A stretch of 32,877 nucleotides of DNA from JACQHJ01 sp964624955. Lineage in GTDB: Bacteria > Patescibacteriota > Microgenomatia > Levybacterales > UBA12049. The stretch lies in the NCBI GenBank assembly GCA_964624955.1, contig CAZUZF010000005.1:1-32877 (forward strand), read 5' to 3'. A program made the position numbers and the translations under genes. Below the pieces are notes generated by a model that had not been told where the DNA came from, made no database searches, and worked only from the letters and a program-made list of their open reading frames with translations. Shown here in pieces: positions 21,575 through 30,160 of this stretch (its first letter is position 1; every line of letters starts with the position of its first letter).

Positions 21575-21847
21575 ATGCCGAAGAATTCCCGAGGGGACAA
21601 ACCCAAAAAAGCACTCCACAAAGAACTTGTAAAACAAATGTTAGCTTTGGCAACTTCTGGTTTCGGCCTGGTTGCAGCACTTGCCTGGAATAATCTTATC
21701 CAGGAATTTGTAGCAAATTATGTTAAAAAGTTTTTACCAAATGCGGGAGGAATTATTTCACTTTTAATCTATGCCATTGTTGTAACGATCTTAGCTGTTT
21801 TTATCACCTATCAGCTATCCAAACTGGCAGAGAAAGTTAACGAGTAG
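21575..21847 (+). CDS. Small membrane protein, DUF5654-like
   Basis: The 90-residue protein has a basic N terminus (MPKNSRGDKPKKALHKELVKQ), then a first helix (MLALATSGFGLVAALAWNNLI), a short outer loop and a second helix (GGIISLLIYAIVVTILAVFIT). The LVAALAWNNLIQ pattern resembles the DUF5654 family, which occurs in candidate-phyla bacteria and archaea and has no assigned function. It shares the symmetric promoter with the divergent Fic gene. Its 3' end lies 3 nt from the convergent beta-helix gene. Confidence 0.75.
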   Translation: MPKNSRGDKPKKALHKELVKQMLALATSGFGLVAALAWNNLIQEFVANYVKKFLPNAGGIISLLIYAIVVTILAVFITYQLSKLAEKVNE

Positions 21848-21850
21848 AAC

Positions 21851-23254
21851 TTAAGCTTTAGTGTAATATACGCCGGGTGCTTGAATAACTTGATAATCTG
21901 GTCCAATATTTTTACTTAATCTCATATTTACATTAGAAAACTCTCTAGACTTATCAAGTGGTGTATCTAAGAAAGAAGGGTCATACTCAAAAATAGATCT
22001 TCCACTTTGAGAAAGACCAACTGCATCAACAATGCCGTCTGTATGTAAGAAATCCCCTGCCTGATAGAGACTAAGCCATTCTCCTATCTCATCATGATTT
22101 CCTCCTGTTACACTTAAATTCCTAACACCGCCTATGGAAAATGGTATTAAGCAGCCTTTACTGTCACAATCAAGAAGCGTTATTGATACGGAAACTGTTT
22201 TCTTATCCGTTTCAGACATGGTTAATTCAAAAGCCTTTGCACAGTCAAAAGCAGTACAATTGGTTAGTACCGCCTTAGCTACTCCCTGTAAATCAAAACC
22301 CTGCCTTGCTGTTTTTATCTGCCAGTTTTCTAGGATGACATCTTGACAACTTGTTATATATGTTCCGTCCGAGTTAAAACCTTCACCTATGCAGCCTGCG
22401 CCAACAACCTTGTCACACCAGGAAGCATTTAATAGTGCATCCAGATATTGTCCCTCGCTATTTGCAATTTCCGCTTTATGAAGATTTTGTAAAACTACTC
22501 CTCCTGATTCCGAATTTGCAAAAGTGCAGTTAGAAATACTGGCTTCTCCTGTTCTTTTTCCCGCCCTTTCCATAGCAGGATCGTATTTATCCCCCTCTCC
22601 TTTTCCAACGACCAAAACCATACTTTCCCAGGGACTCAAGGGAGGAGTATATCCTTCCTTTCCTGCCCTCTTAGAACCGCCGTCAAATTGGACAGAATCT
22701 ATTGCTATACTTCCTTCCATATCTTTGAAATATAAAATGCTTCTCGTTGCAAACGATCCCCATTCTTTTGGAACGTCAGAAAGTTTTGGATCTAACTTTA
22801 ATCGACTACCTCTTTGATCTCCGACAATATTTAGTCTTGCTCCCTCCGGGATAACACAGGTAATCTGCTTATCTACTACAATTTCACCATAGGGAAGACT
22901 TACAGTGACTTCTTCTCCTTTCTCTAAAGAATCTTTTACTGCTTTTTCTAAAGCTCCCTCAATCCTATCCCTGTCCCAATTTTCAGCCGCAGGAAGCTCT
23001 GGTTTTGGCAAAACACCGGAGAACTCAGTTACCTCAAGGGGTGGGCCAATTGGCAATTGATCCAAAGAAATAACTTCAGCACCTCTTGAGGAATTGTTTT
23101 TGAAAAGATCTTTAATTAAAAGCGCGCCTGTTGCCAAAACCAGACCGATAGCTGATTTTTTCAAAAATTGTCTTCTTGTTGATCCTTTATTTGATCTATC
23201 AAGAGTGTTTGATGATGTTTGGGGAATATCTGGACTTTTTCTTATCTCTCTCAC
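21851..23254 (-). CDS. Tat-exported beta-helix protein
   Basis: The 467-residue protein starts at GTG 23254 and has a long N-terminal region with the twin-arginine motif TRRQFLKKSA (about 26-35) followed by a hydrophobic stretch (IGLVLATGALLI). It should therefore be exported folded by the Tat system. The rest reads as a right-handed parallel beta helix, with regularly spaced turns such as EGSIAIDSVQFDGG, EASISNCTFANSESGGVVLQ, DVILENWQIKTARQGFDLQG and AVLTNCTAFDCAKAF. Pectate-lyase-like folds act on or bind polysaccharides. No catalytic set is recognisable, so substrate and activity are open. Confidence 0.8.
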   Translation of the reverse strand: MREIRKSPDIPQTSSNTLDRSNKGSTRRQFLKKSAIGLVLATGALLIKDLFKNNSSRGAEVISLDQLPIGPPLEVTEFSGVLPKPELPAAENWDRDRIEGALEKAVKDSLEKGEEVTVSLPYGEIVVDKQITCVIPEGARLNIVGDQRGSRLKLDPKLSDVPKEWGSFATRSILYFKDMEGSIAIDSVQFDGGSKRAGKEGYTPPLSPWESMVLVVGKGEGDKYDPAMERAGKRTGEASISNCTFANSESGGVVLQNLHKAEIANSEGQYLDALLNASWCDKVVGAGCIGEGFNSDGTYITSCQDVILENWQIKTARQGFDLQGVAKAVLTNCTAFDCAKAFELTMSETDKKTVSVSITLLDCDSKGCLIPFSIGGVRNLSVTGGNHDEIGEWLSLYQAGDFLHTDGIVDAVGLSQSGRSIFEYDPSFLDTPLDKSREFSNVNMRLSKNIGPDYQVIQAPGVYYTKA

Positions 23255-23260
23255 GCTTTA

Positions 23261-23289
23261 ATCGTATATAAATTTATGTAAAACCTCAA
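23261..23289 (-). promoter_or_regulatory. Promoter of the Tat beta-helix gene
   Basis: TTGAGG (23284-23289), 17 bp, TACGAT (23261-23266), then 6 nt to GTG 23254. Confidence 0.6.
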
Positions 23290-23297
23290 GTTAAAGA

Positions 23298-24176
23298 CTA
23301 AACATTCTCAACAAAGGTTATAAATAATTCTCTAATTTTTTCCGGCTCATCTTGTTTTACTGCCTCGTAAACAAATCTTGCAAGAGACAGTTTAACTTTT
23401 GCCTTTTGTTCAAAATATGGTAAAGACTCAATAGCATGATAACCTTCTGTTGTTTCTCCGACAATAGACAGTGCTTCTTTTACTTTTTCTTTAGCCAGAA
23501 GTTTTCCAAAACTAAAGTTTCTGCTTTCTTCACTTGAACAAGTTAATATCAAATCCCCTACAGTTCCTGCAATCATATCTTCATCTATTACAAGATTTAG
23601 GCTTTTAGAAAGTCTATATAATTCCTCAATTGCAATTATTATTAGTTTTGTTTTTGTATTTGTTTGGAAACCTAATCCATCTGCAATTCCTGTTGCTATT
23701 GCATAGATATTTTTAAAAGCTGCGGAAAGCTCAAGAGCCCTAACATGGTCGACTAGTCTAATTCTAAAATAGTCTGTTTGAAATAAATCTTTAACAATTT
23801 CGCAATTTTGGGCTTTAAAATATCCGATATTAACCAAAGTTGGCATTTTATCGATTATTTCCTGGGCAAATCCAGGGCCTATGAGAGTAAAATAGTCTAG
23901 ATTCTCTCCATATATATCTTTAAATATCTCATATTGGAGCCTATGGGTATTTTGCTCTATCCCTTTTGCTCCGTTTACGACAATTATATTTTTAAGGTTT
24001 TTACCATAAGTTTCAAAAACTTCTCTTATAACTTGTGTTGGTAAGCAATTAACAAGGATTGAATTGTCTTCAATATTAGTATCCCTTTGCCAAAAAGAAA
24101 ATTCTTTGTTGTTTTCTCTTAATAAAGACGCCATTGCCCCTCCCCATTTACCGTTTCCTAAAACAATTATTTTCAT
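23298..24176 (-). CDS. gpsA: Glycerol-3-phosphate dehydrogenase [NAD(P)+]
   Basis: From ATG 24176 the protein has 292 residues, shorter than the usual 330 or so. It has the N-terminal dinucleotide motif VLGNGKWGGAM, CLPTQVI, NGAKGIEQNT, LIGPGFAQEI, the catalytic lysine region LSAAFKNIYAIATGIADGLG, and DLILTCSSEESRNFSFG. It reduces dihydroxyacetone phosphate to sn-glycerol 3-phosphate for phospholipid headgroups. An earlier in-frame start exists at 24194, but ATG 24176 forms an ATGA overlap with the hydrolase stop and matches the family N terminus. It is the last gene of the pyrH-like/recF/hydrolase operon. Confidence 0.93.
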   Translation of the reverse strand: MKIIVLGNGKWGGAMASLLRENNKEFSFWQRDTNIEDNSILVNCLPTQVIREVFETYGKNLKNIIVVNGAKGIEQNTHRLQYEIFKDIYGENLDYFTLIGPGFAQEIIDKMPTLVNIGYFKAQNCEIVKDLFQTDYFRIRLVDHVRALELSAAFKNIYAIATGIADGLGFQTNTKTKLIIIAIEELYRLSKSLNLVIDEDMIAGTVGDLILTCSSEESRNFSFGKLLAKEKVKEALSIVGETTEGYHAIESLPYFEQKAKVKLSLARFVYEAVKQDEPEKIRELFITFVENV

Positions 24177-24871
24177 AAAGTTTGTAAAAACCAATCAGAA
24201 GTTTTTTCTATTAATGCTTTTGTTGCTTTAGGATTTATACTTATTCTATGCTTTGCTCCTTTTAAAACATGCTCTTCTATTTTAAAAGCTAACTTTGCAC
24301 TTTTTAAATATTGACTTATCATTTCAGGGGGAATAACCTCATCAAATTCAGAGGTTACCATAAGGAATTTACCTTTAAACTTCGCAATTTCTTTATAAGA
24401 ATCACTTTCTCTAAAATCTATATTTAAATCTCCAGCTTTATCTCTTTGTTTGCCTAAATCCGAAGGAGAATACGCAACTGGACCAATTAAAATAAGTGAT
24501 TTTGCATTAGAATTAGTACAAAGAAGTGCTGCTATAAATCCTCCGAAACTTGCCCCGCAAAGACCAAGTCTTTGTTTGTCAATCTTGTCTTGAGACATAA
24601 GGAAATTTAAAGCTGCTTTTGCATCCTCAATTCCCATTTTAAGAGTTTGTTTTGAAAATTCTCCGTCACTAACACCTGCTCCCCTATAATTAAAGGCAAA
24701 ACCTAAAATTCCATTCCTTGAAAGTGTTTTTGCTGCTTTAAAATACGTTTCCCCAATTCCGCCACTTCCATGGAAAAAAATAACAGCAGGAAATGGACCA
24801 TTTCCAGAAGGTATAAAAAGAGATCCTCTCAAAGTTGTATTATCAACTATAAATTCAATTTTTTTCTCCAT
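24173..24871 (-). CDS. Alpha/beta hydrolase
   Basis: The 232-residue protein has the dienelactone-hydrolase-like alpha/beta fold: IFFHGSGGIGE (oxyanion region), NYRGAGVSDGEF, the nucleophile elbow GASFGG with the catalytic serine, the acid in VTSEFDEVIPP, and the histidine in GAKHRIS near the C terminus. All three catalytic residues are present. The substrate is unknown, with an ester or peptide being typical. It overlaps recF by 17 nt at its start and gpsA by 4 nt at its stop, so it is translationally coupled to both. Confidence 0.87.
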   Translation of the reverse strand: MEKKIEFIVDNTTLRGSLFIPSGNGPFPAVIFFHGSGGIGETYFKAAKTLSRNGILGFAFNYRGAGVSDGEFSKQTLKMGIEDAKAALNFLMSQDKIDKQRLGLCGASFGGFIAALLCTNSNAKSLILIGPVAYSPSDLGKQRDKAGDLNIDFRESDSYKEIAKFKGKFLMVTSEFDEVIPPEMISQYLKSAKLAFKIEEHVLKGAKHRISINPKATKALIEKTSDWFLQTL

Positions 24872-25916
24872 TGTCTAATTCTATCACTTCCATATTCCTA
24901 AGGAATGTTTTTCCAACAAACTCTTTGTGAGTTGTTGTAATAATTGTTTGTTGATTACCTTCTTTTTCTAAAACAAGATTAATATGACCGCTATCTAATT
25001 CTGAAAATATATCATCTAAAAGTAAAAGTGGTTTTTTACCAGTTTTATTTTCTATAAATAAAATCTCTAAAGTTTTAAGCTGTAAAATAGCAAGCCGTTG
25101 TTGTCCGCGTGAGCCAAAATACTTAACGTCACTTAGATCCTTTTTTGATCTCATAAGTACAGAAAAATCATCTCTGTGAGGACCAATTAGGGTTACTCCG
25201 GAAGCTTGCTCCTCCAATCTATATTGTTCAAGCCTTTCTGCCGAAATTATGCTTTTGTCATAATGCAAAACAAAATCAAAGATATCTTTTTTAGCTTTGT
25301 TTACAAAATCAATAAACTCATCTCTTTTTTGAGTAATGACCTCTCCATTTTCGATAACCAAATTATCCCAGTATTCAAACTGCTTTTGGTTTCTAATTCC
25401 CTTTTCTCTTGCTACTTCTAAAAGCGCATTTCTTTGCCGCAAAGCTTTTGCATATGCAATACTTGCAATTCTATAATCTTTATCAACCTGTTCTAAAACG
25501 TTATCCAAAAAATTTCTTCTTAAAGATGGTGAATCAACAATAATATCTAAATCTTGGGGAGAAAATAAAACAGATAGTAAATTTCCTGCAAAATCAACTC
25601 TTCTTTTGGGAATACCATTGACTAAAAACTTTTTGTATTGTGATTTTACTCCGGAAACATTTCCGTTGGTAATCACAACTTCAAGTTTTAAATCATCGAT
25701 GGTTGCACTTACTCTCCCAACTTCCTTACCAAATAAAAGCATTTGAAAATCTTTTTCTGTTCTAAAGCTTTTGCCAGTGGAAATTAAAAAAATAGCTTCT
25801 AAAAGATTGCTTTTGCCAATTGTATTTGGGCCAACTACTAAGGTTGAATCTTTACTAAAATTAAAATCTTTCCTTTTATAACTTCTAAAGTTTTGTAGAT
25901 GAATACTTTTTAACAT
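24855..25916 (-). CDS. recF: DNA replication and repair protein RecF
   Basis: The 353-residue protein has an N-terminal SMC-like ATPase start (IHLQNFRSYKRKDFNF), Walker A GPNTIGKSN (Ser where Thr is usual), the RecF signature GSRGQQRLAILQLK, and Walker B LLLLDDIFSELD. It loads or stabilises RecA at gaps with RecO and RecR. The gene sits 19 nt after the uridylate-kinase-like gene and overlaps the hydrolase. In many bacteria recF lies next to dnaN and gyrB, so its position in a mixed operon is a departure from that order. Confidence 0.95.
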   Translation of the reverse strand: MLKSIHLQNFRSYKRKDFNFSKDSTLVVGPNTIGKSNLLEAIFLISTGKSFRTEKDFQMLLFGKEVGRVSATIDDLKLEVVITNGNVSGVKSQYKKFLVNGIPKRRVDFAGNLLSVLFSPQDLDIIVDSPSLRRNFLDNVLEQVDKDYRIASIAYAKALRQRNALLEVAREKGIRNQKQFEYWDNLVIENGEVITQKRDEFIDFVNKAKKDIFDFVLHYDKSIISAERLEQYRLEEQASGVTLIGPHRDDFSVLMRSKKDLSDVKYFGSRGQQRLAILQLKTLEILFIENKTGKKPLLLLDDIFSELDSGHINLVLEKEGNQQTIITTTHKEFVGKTFLRNMEVIELDNGEKN

Positions 25917-25935
25917 GAAGGTTTTTCTATGAGGA

Positions 25936-26637
25936 TTATTCTATCACAGTTCCAATAAAGTCTTTGTTATCAATGTAGTCTTGTAGATTTTTGAAATTGT
26001 GCCCTGATAAAACTGCCACTTTTATGTTAAGCCTGTGAGCTTTTTTAGATGCTGTTGGATCAAAAGGAGCGTTTAGCCCTGGTGTCCATTTGTCTCCAAC
26101 TATTTTTCTAAAGTCACTCCAAGTAATTTTATGTATTGGTTTTGCGTCTTTATATTTATTTGGGTCCTTATCAAAAACCGTTTCTACGTTACTTAAGTTG
26201 ATAATACTTCTAACGCCATAGTCTTCACAAACTAAAACTGCGTCAAAATCAGTTGAAGAACCAGGTTTCCAGCCAGAGGCAATAACAACTGGTTCTGTAG
26301 GTTTTCTGATGATATCGTAATGTTTTAATATAAACGGGTGCGCTATATCCCTAAAGATGGTTCTTAAAAGCTGTGCATTGAGTCTTGTAGAATGGATTCC
26401 AAGCCAGTCTAAATCATCGTGTGTTAGTTCATGGCCGATAACTTTTCTTGCTGCCATCTGGTAATGTCTGGTTATTCTTCCTCCTCCTGCGACCAAAAAA
26501 AACTGGCGTTTTTTATTTTCCGCCAAGTTTTCTCTTACAAACCTATTAAGGCTTGCTAAAAACTTTGTATCAATCCCTTCTTCTGGGACTATTAAAGATC
26601 CTCCTATGGACATGACAATTTTATCGCTGTAAGCCAT
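25936..26637 (-). CDS. pyrH: Amino-acid-kinase-family protein, probable uridylate kinase
   Basis: The 233-residue protein matches the archaeal-type UMP kinase layout. It starts IVMSIGGSLIVPEEGID, then FFLVAGGGRITRHY, a central VVIASGWKPGSSTDFDAVLV (phosphate and substrate region), INLSNVETVFDKDPNKYKDA and a C-terminal KAHRLNIKVAVLSGHN. UMP kinase makes UDP from UMP with ATP. Closely related carbamate and aspartate kinases share the fold, so the substrate is inferred. It heads the operon to recF, from a promoter at 26667-26695 with a leader of about 23 nt, which is longer than most here. Confidence 0.8.
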   Translation of the reverse strand: MAYSDKIVMSIGGSLIVPEEGIDTKFLASLNRFVRENLAENKKRQFFLVAGGGRITRHYQMAARKVIGHELTHDDLDWLGIHSTRLNAQLLRTIFRDIAHPFILKHYDIIRKPTEPVVIASGWKPGSSTDFDAVLVCEDYGVRSIINLSNVETVFDKDPNKYKDAKPIHKITWSDFRKIVGDKWTPGLNAPFDPTASKKAHRLNIKVAVLSGHNFKNLQDYIDNKDFIGTVIE

Positions 26638-26666
26638 AAAAATAAGCGCTTAAACGCTAGTGTCTA

Positions 26667-26695
26667 ATATTAGGGGAAATAGAAATAAAGGTCAA
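26667..26695 (-). promoter_or_regulatory. Promoter of the pyrH-like/recF/hydrolase/gpsA operon
   Basis: TTGACC (26690-26695), 17 bp, TAATAT (26667-26672). The start is about 29 nt before ATG 26637; no Shine-Dalgarno is evident. Confidence 0.7.
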
Positions 26696-26788
26696 GCTCT
26701 AGTTTGGCAAACTTATTTTTACTCATGATAGTTAGAACAAAAATTCTCTACCATTCAGATAAATCCAGGTTTAAAAAATTAATTTGCG

Positions 26789-26817
26789 TTGATTAAATCA
26801 AACTATTGTGTTAGAAT
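26789..26817 (+). promoter_or_regulatory. Promoter of the 130-residue membrane protein
   Basis: TTGATT (26789-26794), 17 bp, TGT-TAGAAT (box at 26812-26817), ending 10 nt before ATG 26828. Confidence 0.7.
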
Positions 26818-26827
26818 TCTGTGAAAT

Positions 26828-27220
26828 ATGTCTCAGGAAGCACCAAGAAGACCAGAAGAAAGATTCTATGATCATGTACAACGTGAGGATCAAAAAGTTC
26901 TTAAAAGTGTTGAACCGAGATTTAGAAGAATGAGGAAACTTCTCTACGTAGGGGTGGGAGGAGTAGTCACGGGAGTCACCGCAGGATCGATCGGACTTAG
27001 CGTAATGTCCGAAAGACATGCAGATACTGAGCAACTTGGAAATTTACTTTTTTATGGCGGGGTAACTGCAGCTGTGCTTGGGACAATAGCTGCACTAGCT
27101 GGGGCAGTCGTTGAATACAGAGCAAGAAATAGGCTAGATTCTGGAGTTATAGATAACAGAAAACAGATCAGGCAAAGAGTGGAAGAGTTTGAAGATAGAG
27201 TAAAAAAGGGCAAGCTCTAA
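26828..27220 (+). CDS. Unknown membrane protein, 130 residues
   Basis: The protein has a charged N terminus (about 38 residues), two membrane helices (LLYVGVGGVVTGVTAGSIGLSV and LLFYGGVTAAVLGTIAALAGA, shortened here), and a charged C-terminal helix with possible coiled coil (KQIRQRVEEFEDRVKKGKL). Both ends should face the same side. I recognise no family. It is a single-gene unit and converges on mutM with 2 nt between the stops. Confidence 0.65.
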   Translation: MSQEAPRRPEERFYDHVQREDQKVLKSVEPRFRRMRKLLYVGVGGVVTGVTAGSIGLSVMSERHADTEQLGNLLFYGGVTAAVLGTIAALAGAVVEYRARNRLDSGVIDNRKQIRQRVEEFEDRVKKGKL

Positions 27221-27222
27221 AA

Positions 27223-28089
27223 CTATTTCTGATGTTTTGGGCAAAAAAATGTACCTCTTCCGCCTAAGAATATCTTTTGCAGAGTAGCACCGCAAACACT
27301 GCATTTTTCATTGCTTTTCCCATATGCCAAAAAGTGGTTTTGGTATCCGCCTTCTTCTCCTAATGCGTTCACAAAAGTAAGTTCTGAGGCGCCACCGTAT
27401 TTTAATCCTTTTTTTAATACCGTCAGTATGGCATCAAAGAGTTTTTTAGCTTCATTTTTACTAAGCTCCTTGGCTTTTCTTCTTGGATCAATACCAGCTA
27501 AAAATAGAGATTCGTTTGCATAAATATTCCCTACTCCTCCTAATTTTCTTTGATCCATAATCAGTACCTTTACAGCTATGGATGATTTAGATAATATATT
27601 TTCAAATTGTTCTAAGGTTAATGGAGACTGACCTGATGATGGAATTGGCTCTGGTCCCAAATCTTTGAAAAAGGCAAGATTTTTTAAATCATTTGCTTTA
27701 ACTATTTTTATCCAGCCAAACTGGCGGATATCGTTATAATAAAGCTTTGCATCTTTATCTAAATCAAAAATAACATGAGTAAATTTATTGGGTAATTGTC
27801 CTACTTTATCTTTTGATAGATGGATATTTCGATTTCGAATAAATGCCAAATCATTATAGATAATCTGCCCTGTAAGCTTTATATGAACGGCAATACAAAA
27901 GCCATTATCAAGATTTATTACCAAGCCTTTTCCAAATCTTTCTATACTCTCTACCTTTGCACCAATAATATCTTTAGGATCTCCGCTAAATATTCTTTTT
28001 AGTTTTACATCAACATTTAATATCTTGTGTCCAACAAGATATTTAGAAAGACCTAGTCTAATTGTTTCAACTTCAGGAAGCTCTGGCAT
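27223..28089 (-). CDS. mutM: Formamidopyrimidine-DNA glycosylase
   Basis: From ATG 28089 the 288-residue protein starts MPELPEVETIRLGL, giving the catalytic proline (residue 2) and glutamate (3). It also has HIKLTGQIIY (the beta-elimination lysine), GGVGNIYANESLFLAGI (helix-two-turn-helix), and a C-terminal zinc finger CSVCG...FFCPKHQK. The last zinc ligand is His (CPKH) where Cys is usual. It removes 8-oxoguanine and formamidopyrimidines and nicks the strand. An earlier in-frame start at 28101 would disrupt the essential N-terminal proline. It overlaps the end of the glycosyltransferase by 17 nt. Confidence 0.95.
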   Translation of the reverse strand: MPELPEVETIRLGLSKYLVGHKILNVDVKLKRIFSGDPKDIIGAKVESIERFGKGLVINLDNGFCIAVHIKLTGQIIYNDLAFIRNRNIHLSKDKVGQLPNKFTHVIFDLDKDAKLYYNDIRQFGWIKIVKANDLKNLAFFKDLGPEPIPSSGQSPLTLEQFENILSKSSIAVKVLIMDQRKLGGVGNIYANESLFLAGIDPRRKAKELSKNEAKKLFDAILTVLKKGLKYGGASELTFVNALGEEGGYQNHFLAYGKSNEKCSVCGATLQKIFLGGRGTFFCPKHQK

Positions 28090-29179
28090 GATTTTGTACA
28101 AACTCCTTTATCTTCCCCTCAAACCTTTCTTTGGAAAATTTATTTGCCTGCTCTATCAAATCTTTATTATCAAACCTTAATTTTTCAAATCTTTTAATAG
28201 CATTTATAAGCCCATCTACAGAGTAGTCATCAAATAATATCCCAGTTTTACCACCAATTACAGTTTCTTTGTAGCCTCCTCCATTAAAAGCTATAACAGG
28301 AGTTCCTGAAAGCATTGCCTCAACAGGAGTTATACCAAAATCCTCATCGAAGGACAATGCTAAAAATGCTTTTGCGCTTTTATAAAGCCTTGCGAGTTCT
28401 TCATCGCTAACTTGTCCTAAGAACTCCACCTTGCCCTTTGCTTTTTCAACTAGCTTTTTATATTCAAAATAGTATCCTGCAGGCGCTCCTGCAATTTTTA
28501 GATTAAATCCTTCTCTTACTGCCGCTTCAACGGCCATATCCAAGCCCTTTGCTCCGACTATTCTTGAGACAATGAAATAAAAGTTTTCTTTTTTAACTTC
28601 CCCAACTTTGGGAAGAGAAACGGGTGGATAAATAACCGTTGCGGTCTTTCTGTAAAACTTTTTAATTCTTCCTGCCACTTCTTTTGAATTAGCTATAAAA
28701 AAATCAACTTTTTGAGCGCTTTTGAAATCATAAAGTCTTAAAAAATGGCCAATAAGTAAAGCAAAGGCTTTAACAATCCCATATTTTTGAAAGTTAACTG
28801 AAGTTGTATAACCATATAACCATCTTGGTGGCGTATGGCAGTAACAGATTTCAATAAACTTATCATTTTGTCTTTTAAATCCTTTGGTAATAAACCAACT
28901 TGCTGAAGAAATAACTACATCAAAATCTTTAAAAGTAAAACTACCCCAAATTAAAGGAGTTAAAAACCTTAAAGGACTGGCTAGTTTAGAGAAAAAAGGA
29001 AGATAGTTAAACCAGCTAGTTACTATCTTTTTATCTTTAAAATGACTATATGCAGAGGAGTTTTTATCACAAAAAGCTGTGTAGATAGGAGCGTTTGGAT
29101 AGATCTCTGACAAAGCCTTAAGTACCCTTTCTGCTCCACCAAATTCCTTAATATAATCATGGACAATAGCAACTTTCAT
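28073..29179 (-). CDS. Glycosyltransferase, family 4 (GT-B fold)
   Basis: The 368-residue protein starts VAIVHDYIKEFGGAERVLKA, a typical acceptor-side loop of GT4 enzymes. The donor-side motif SFDEDFGITPVEAMLSGTP has the paired glutamates, followed by VIAFNGGGYKETVIGGKTGILF. Positions 110-150 hold the GT4 stretch with CYCHTPPRWLYG. It adds sugars to a cell-surface glycan or glycolipid in the cytoplasm; donor and acceptor are not determinable. It is coupled to the upstream nuclease through an ATGA overlap and overlaps mutM downstream, a compact but functionally mixed operon. Confidence 0.9.
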   Translation of the reverse strand: MKVAIVHDYIKEFGGAERVLKALSEIYPNAPIYTAFCDKNSSAYSHFKDKKIVTSWFNYLPFFSKLASPLRFLTPLIWGSFTFKDFDVVISSASWFITKGFKRQNDKFIEICYCHTPPRWLYGYTTSVNFQKYGIVKAFALLIGHFLRLYDFKSAQKVDFFIANSKEVAGRIKKFYRKTATVIYPPVSLPKVGEVKKENFYFIVSRIVGAKGLDMAVEAAVREGFNLKIAGAPAGYYFEYKKLVEKAKGKVEFLGQVSDEELARLYKSAKAFLALSFDEDFGITPVEAMLSGTPVIAFNGGGYKETVIGGKTGILFDDYSVDGLINAIKRFEKLRFDNKDLIEQANKFSKERFEGKIKEFVQNHARAS

Positions 29180-30132
29180 AATAAACTCATTTGATTATTA
29201 CTTGATTTTTCCTTTGCTTTATTCTCACTGTTTTTACTGTCTTGATTTTTAATAGGATCTTTTGGATCTTGTTCTAGTTGAGACAATCTTTTAAGAAGAC
29301 TTTTAAAACCTAAGGCTTCAAATTCTTTTTTAAGTCCATTTAAATCCATATTAGATAAAAGCCCATCGTCTTTCTCAAGTTTTAAAGGAGCGTCTATAAT
29401 AATTGTTGCAAGTTTTTTGGCAAGTGCAGCCTGCTCTGCATCTGTTGCCAGTTTTTCCTGCAAAAGCAGTGGAAGTTCTCCAATATGTTTATATAGATTT
29501 TCAAGGCTGTTATATTTTTTAAGTAAATCTGATGCGGTCTTTGGACCAATGCCTGATACTCCTGGATAGTTATCGGAATTATCCCCCACCAAAGCTTTAT
29601 AGTCTATTATTTGGGTTGGTCTTAGTCCGTATTTTTCTTTAACTTTTACTTCATCAAATAAAGCCATATTTGTAATCCCTACTATTGGGGCAAGCATCAA
29701 AACATGACTATTTACAAGCTGTAATAAATCCCTATCTCCAGAAAGTATTATTACCTCAATATTTTTTTCAACAGCTTGTTTTGAAATGGTTCCTATTAAA
29801 TCGTCAGCCTCGAAGCCGTCTATTCCAAAATGTTTTATTTTTGCCTTATCCAGTACTTTATAAACAACATCAATTTGAGTTACAAAATCCTCGTCAATCT
29901 TTGGTCTTTTTGCCTGGTAGCCAACATACATTTGCTTTCTAAAAGTGGGTGCTTTTCTGTCAAAACAGACAATTAAATACTGGGGTTTTAAATCATTAAT
30001 TACTTTTAAAAGCATAGCAAAAAAACCATAGACAGCATTTGTGGGTTTTCCTTGTCTGTTGTTTAAAAAAGGAAGGGCGTGATAGGCTCTGTGAAGTATG
30101 GCGTTGCCATCAATAACTACAAGTTTTTGCAT
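29176..30132 (-). CDS. Stand-alone PolA-type 5'-3' exonuclease (FEN-like)
   Basis: From ATG 30132 the 318-residue protein holds the complete 5'-nuclease domain of DNA polymerase I and no polymerase domain: VVIDGNAILHRAYHALP, FDRKAPTFRKQMYVGYQAKR, IDGFEADDLIGTI, ILSGDRDLLQLV, LVGDNSDNYPGVSGIGPKTA (H3TH motif). It should remove RNA primers and flaps. A disordered charged tail of about 35 residues ends in QMSLL, identical to the beta-clamp-binding peptide I recall from E. coli MutS. The frame opens upstream at TTG 30204, but an extended -10 box 7 nt before ATG 30132 favours that start. Confidence 0.92.
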   Translation of the reverse strand: MQKLVVIDGNAILHRAYHALPFLNNRQGKPTNAVYGFFAMLLKVINDLKPQYLIVCFDRKAPTFRKQMYVGYQAKRPKIDEDFVTQIDVVYKVLDKAKIKHFGIDGFEADDLIGTISKQAVEKNIEVIILSGDRDLLQLVNSHVLMLAPIVGITNMALFDEVKVKEKYGLRPTQIIDYKALVGDNSDNYPGVSGIGPKTASDLLKKYNSLENLYKHIGELPLLLQEKLATDAEQAALAKKLATIIIDAPLKLEKDDGLLSNMDLNGLKKEFEALGFKSLLKRLSQLEQDPKDPIKNQDSKNSENKAKEKSSNNQMSLL

Positions 30133-30139
30133 GGTTTTA

Positions 30140-30148
30140 ATTATATCA
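30140..30148 (-). promoter_or_regulatory. Extended -10 promoter of the 5'-nuclease gene
   Basis: TGA-TATAAT ends 7 nt before ATG 30132, in the short gap after the membrane protein stop at 30161. Confidence 0.7.
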
Positions 30149-30160
30149 AAAGGGAAGGGC

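Noticed and set aside
26638..26827. Possible tRNA or small RNA in the 190-bp divergent gap
   Set aside because: No cloverleaf or conserved stems were seen; two promoters account for the conserved-looking elements.
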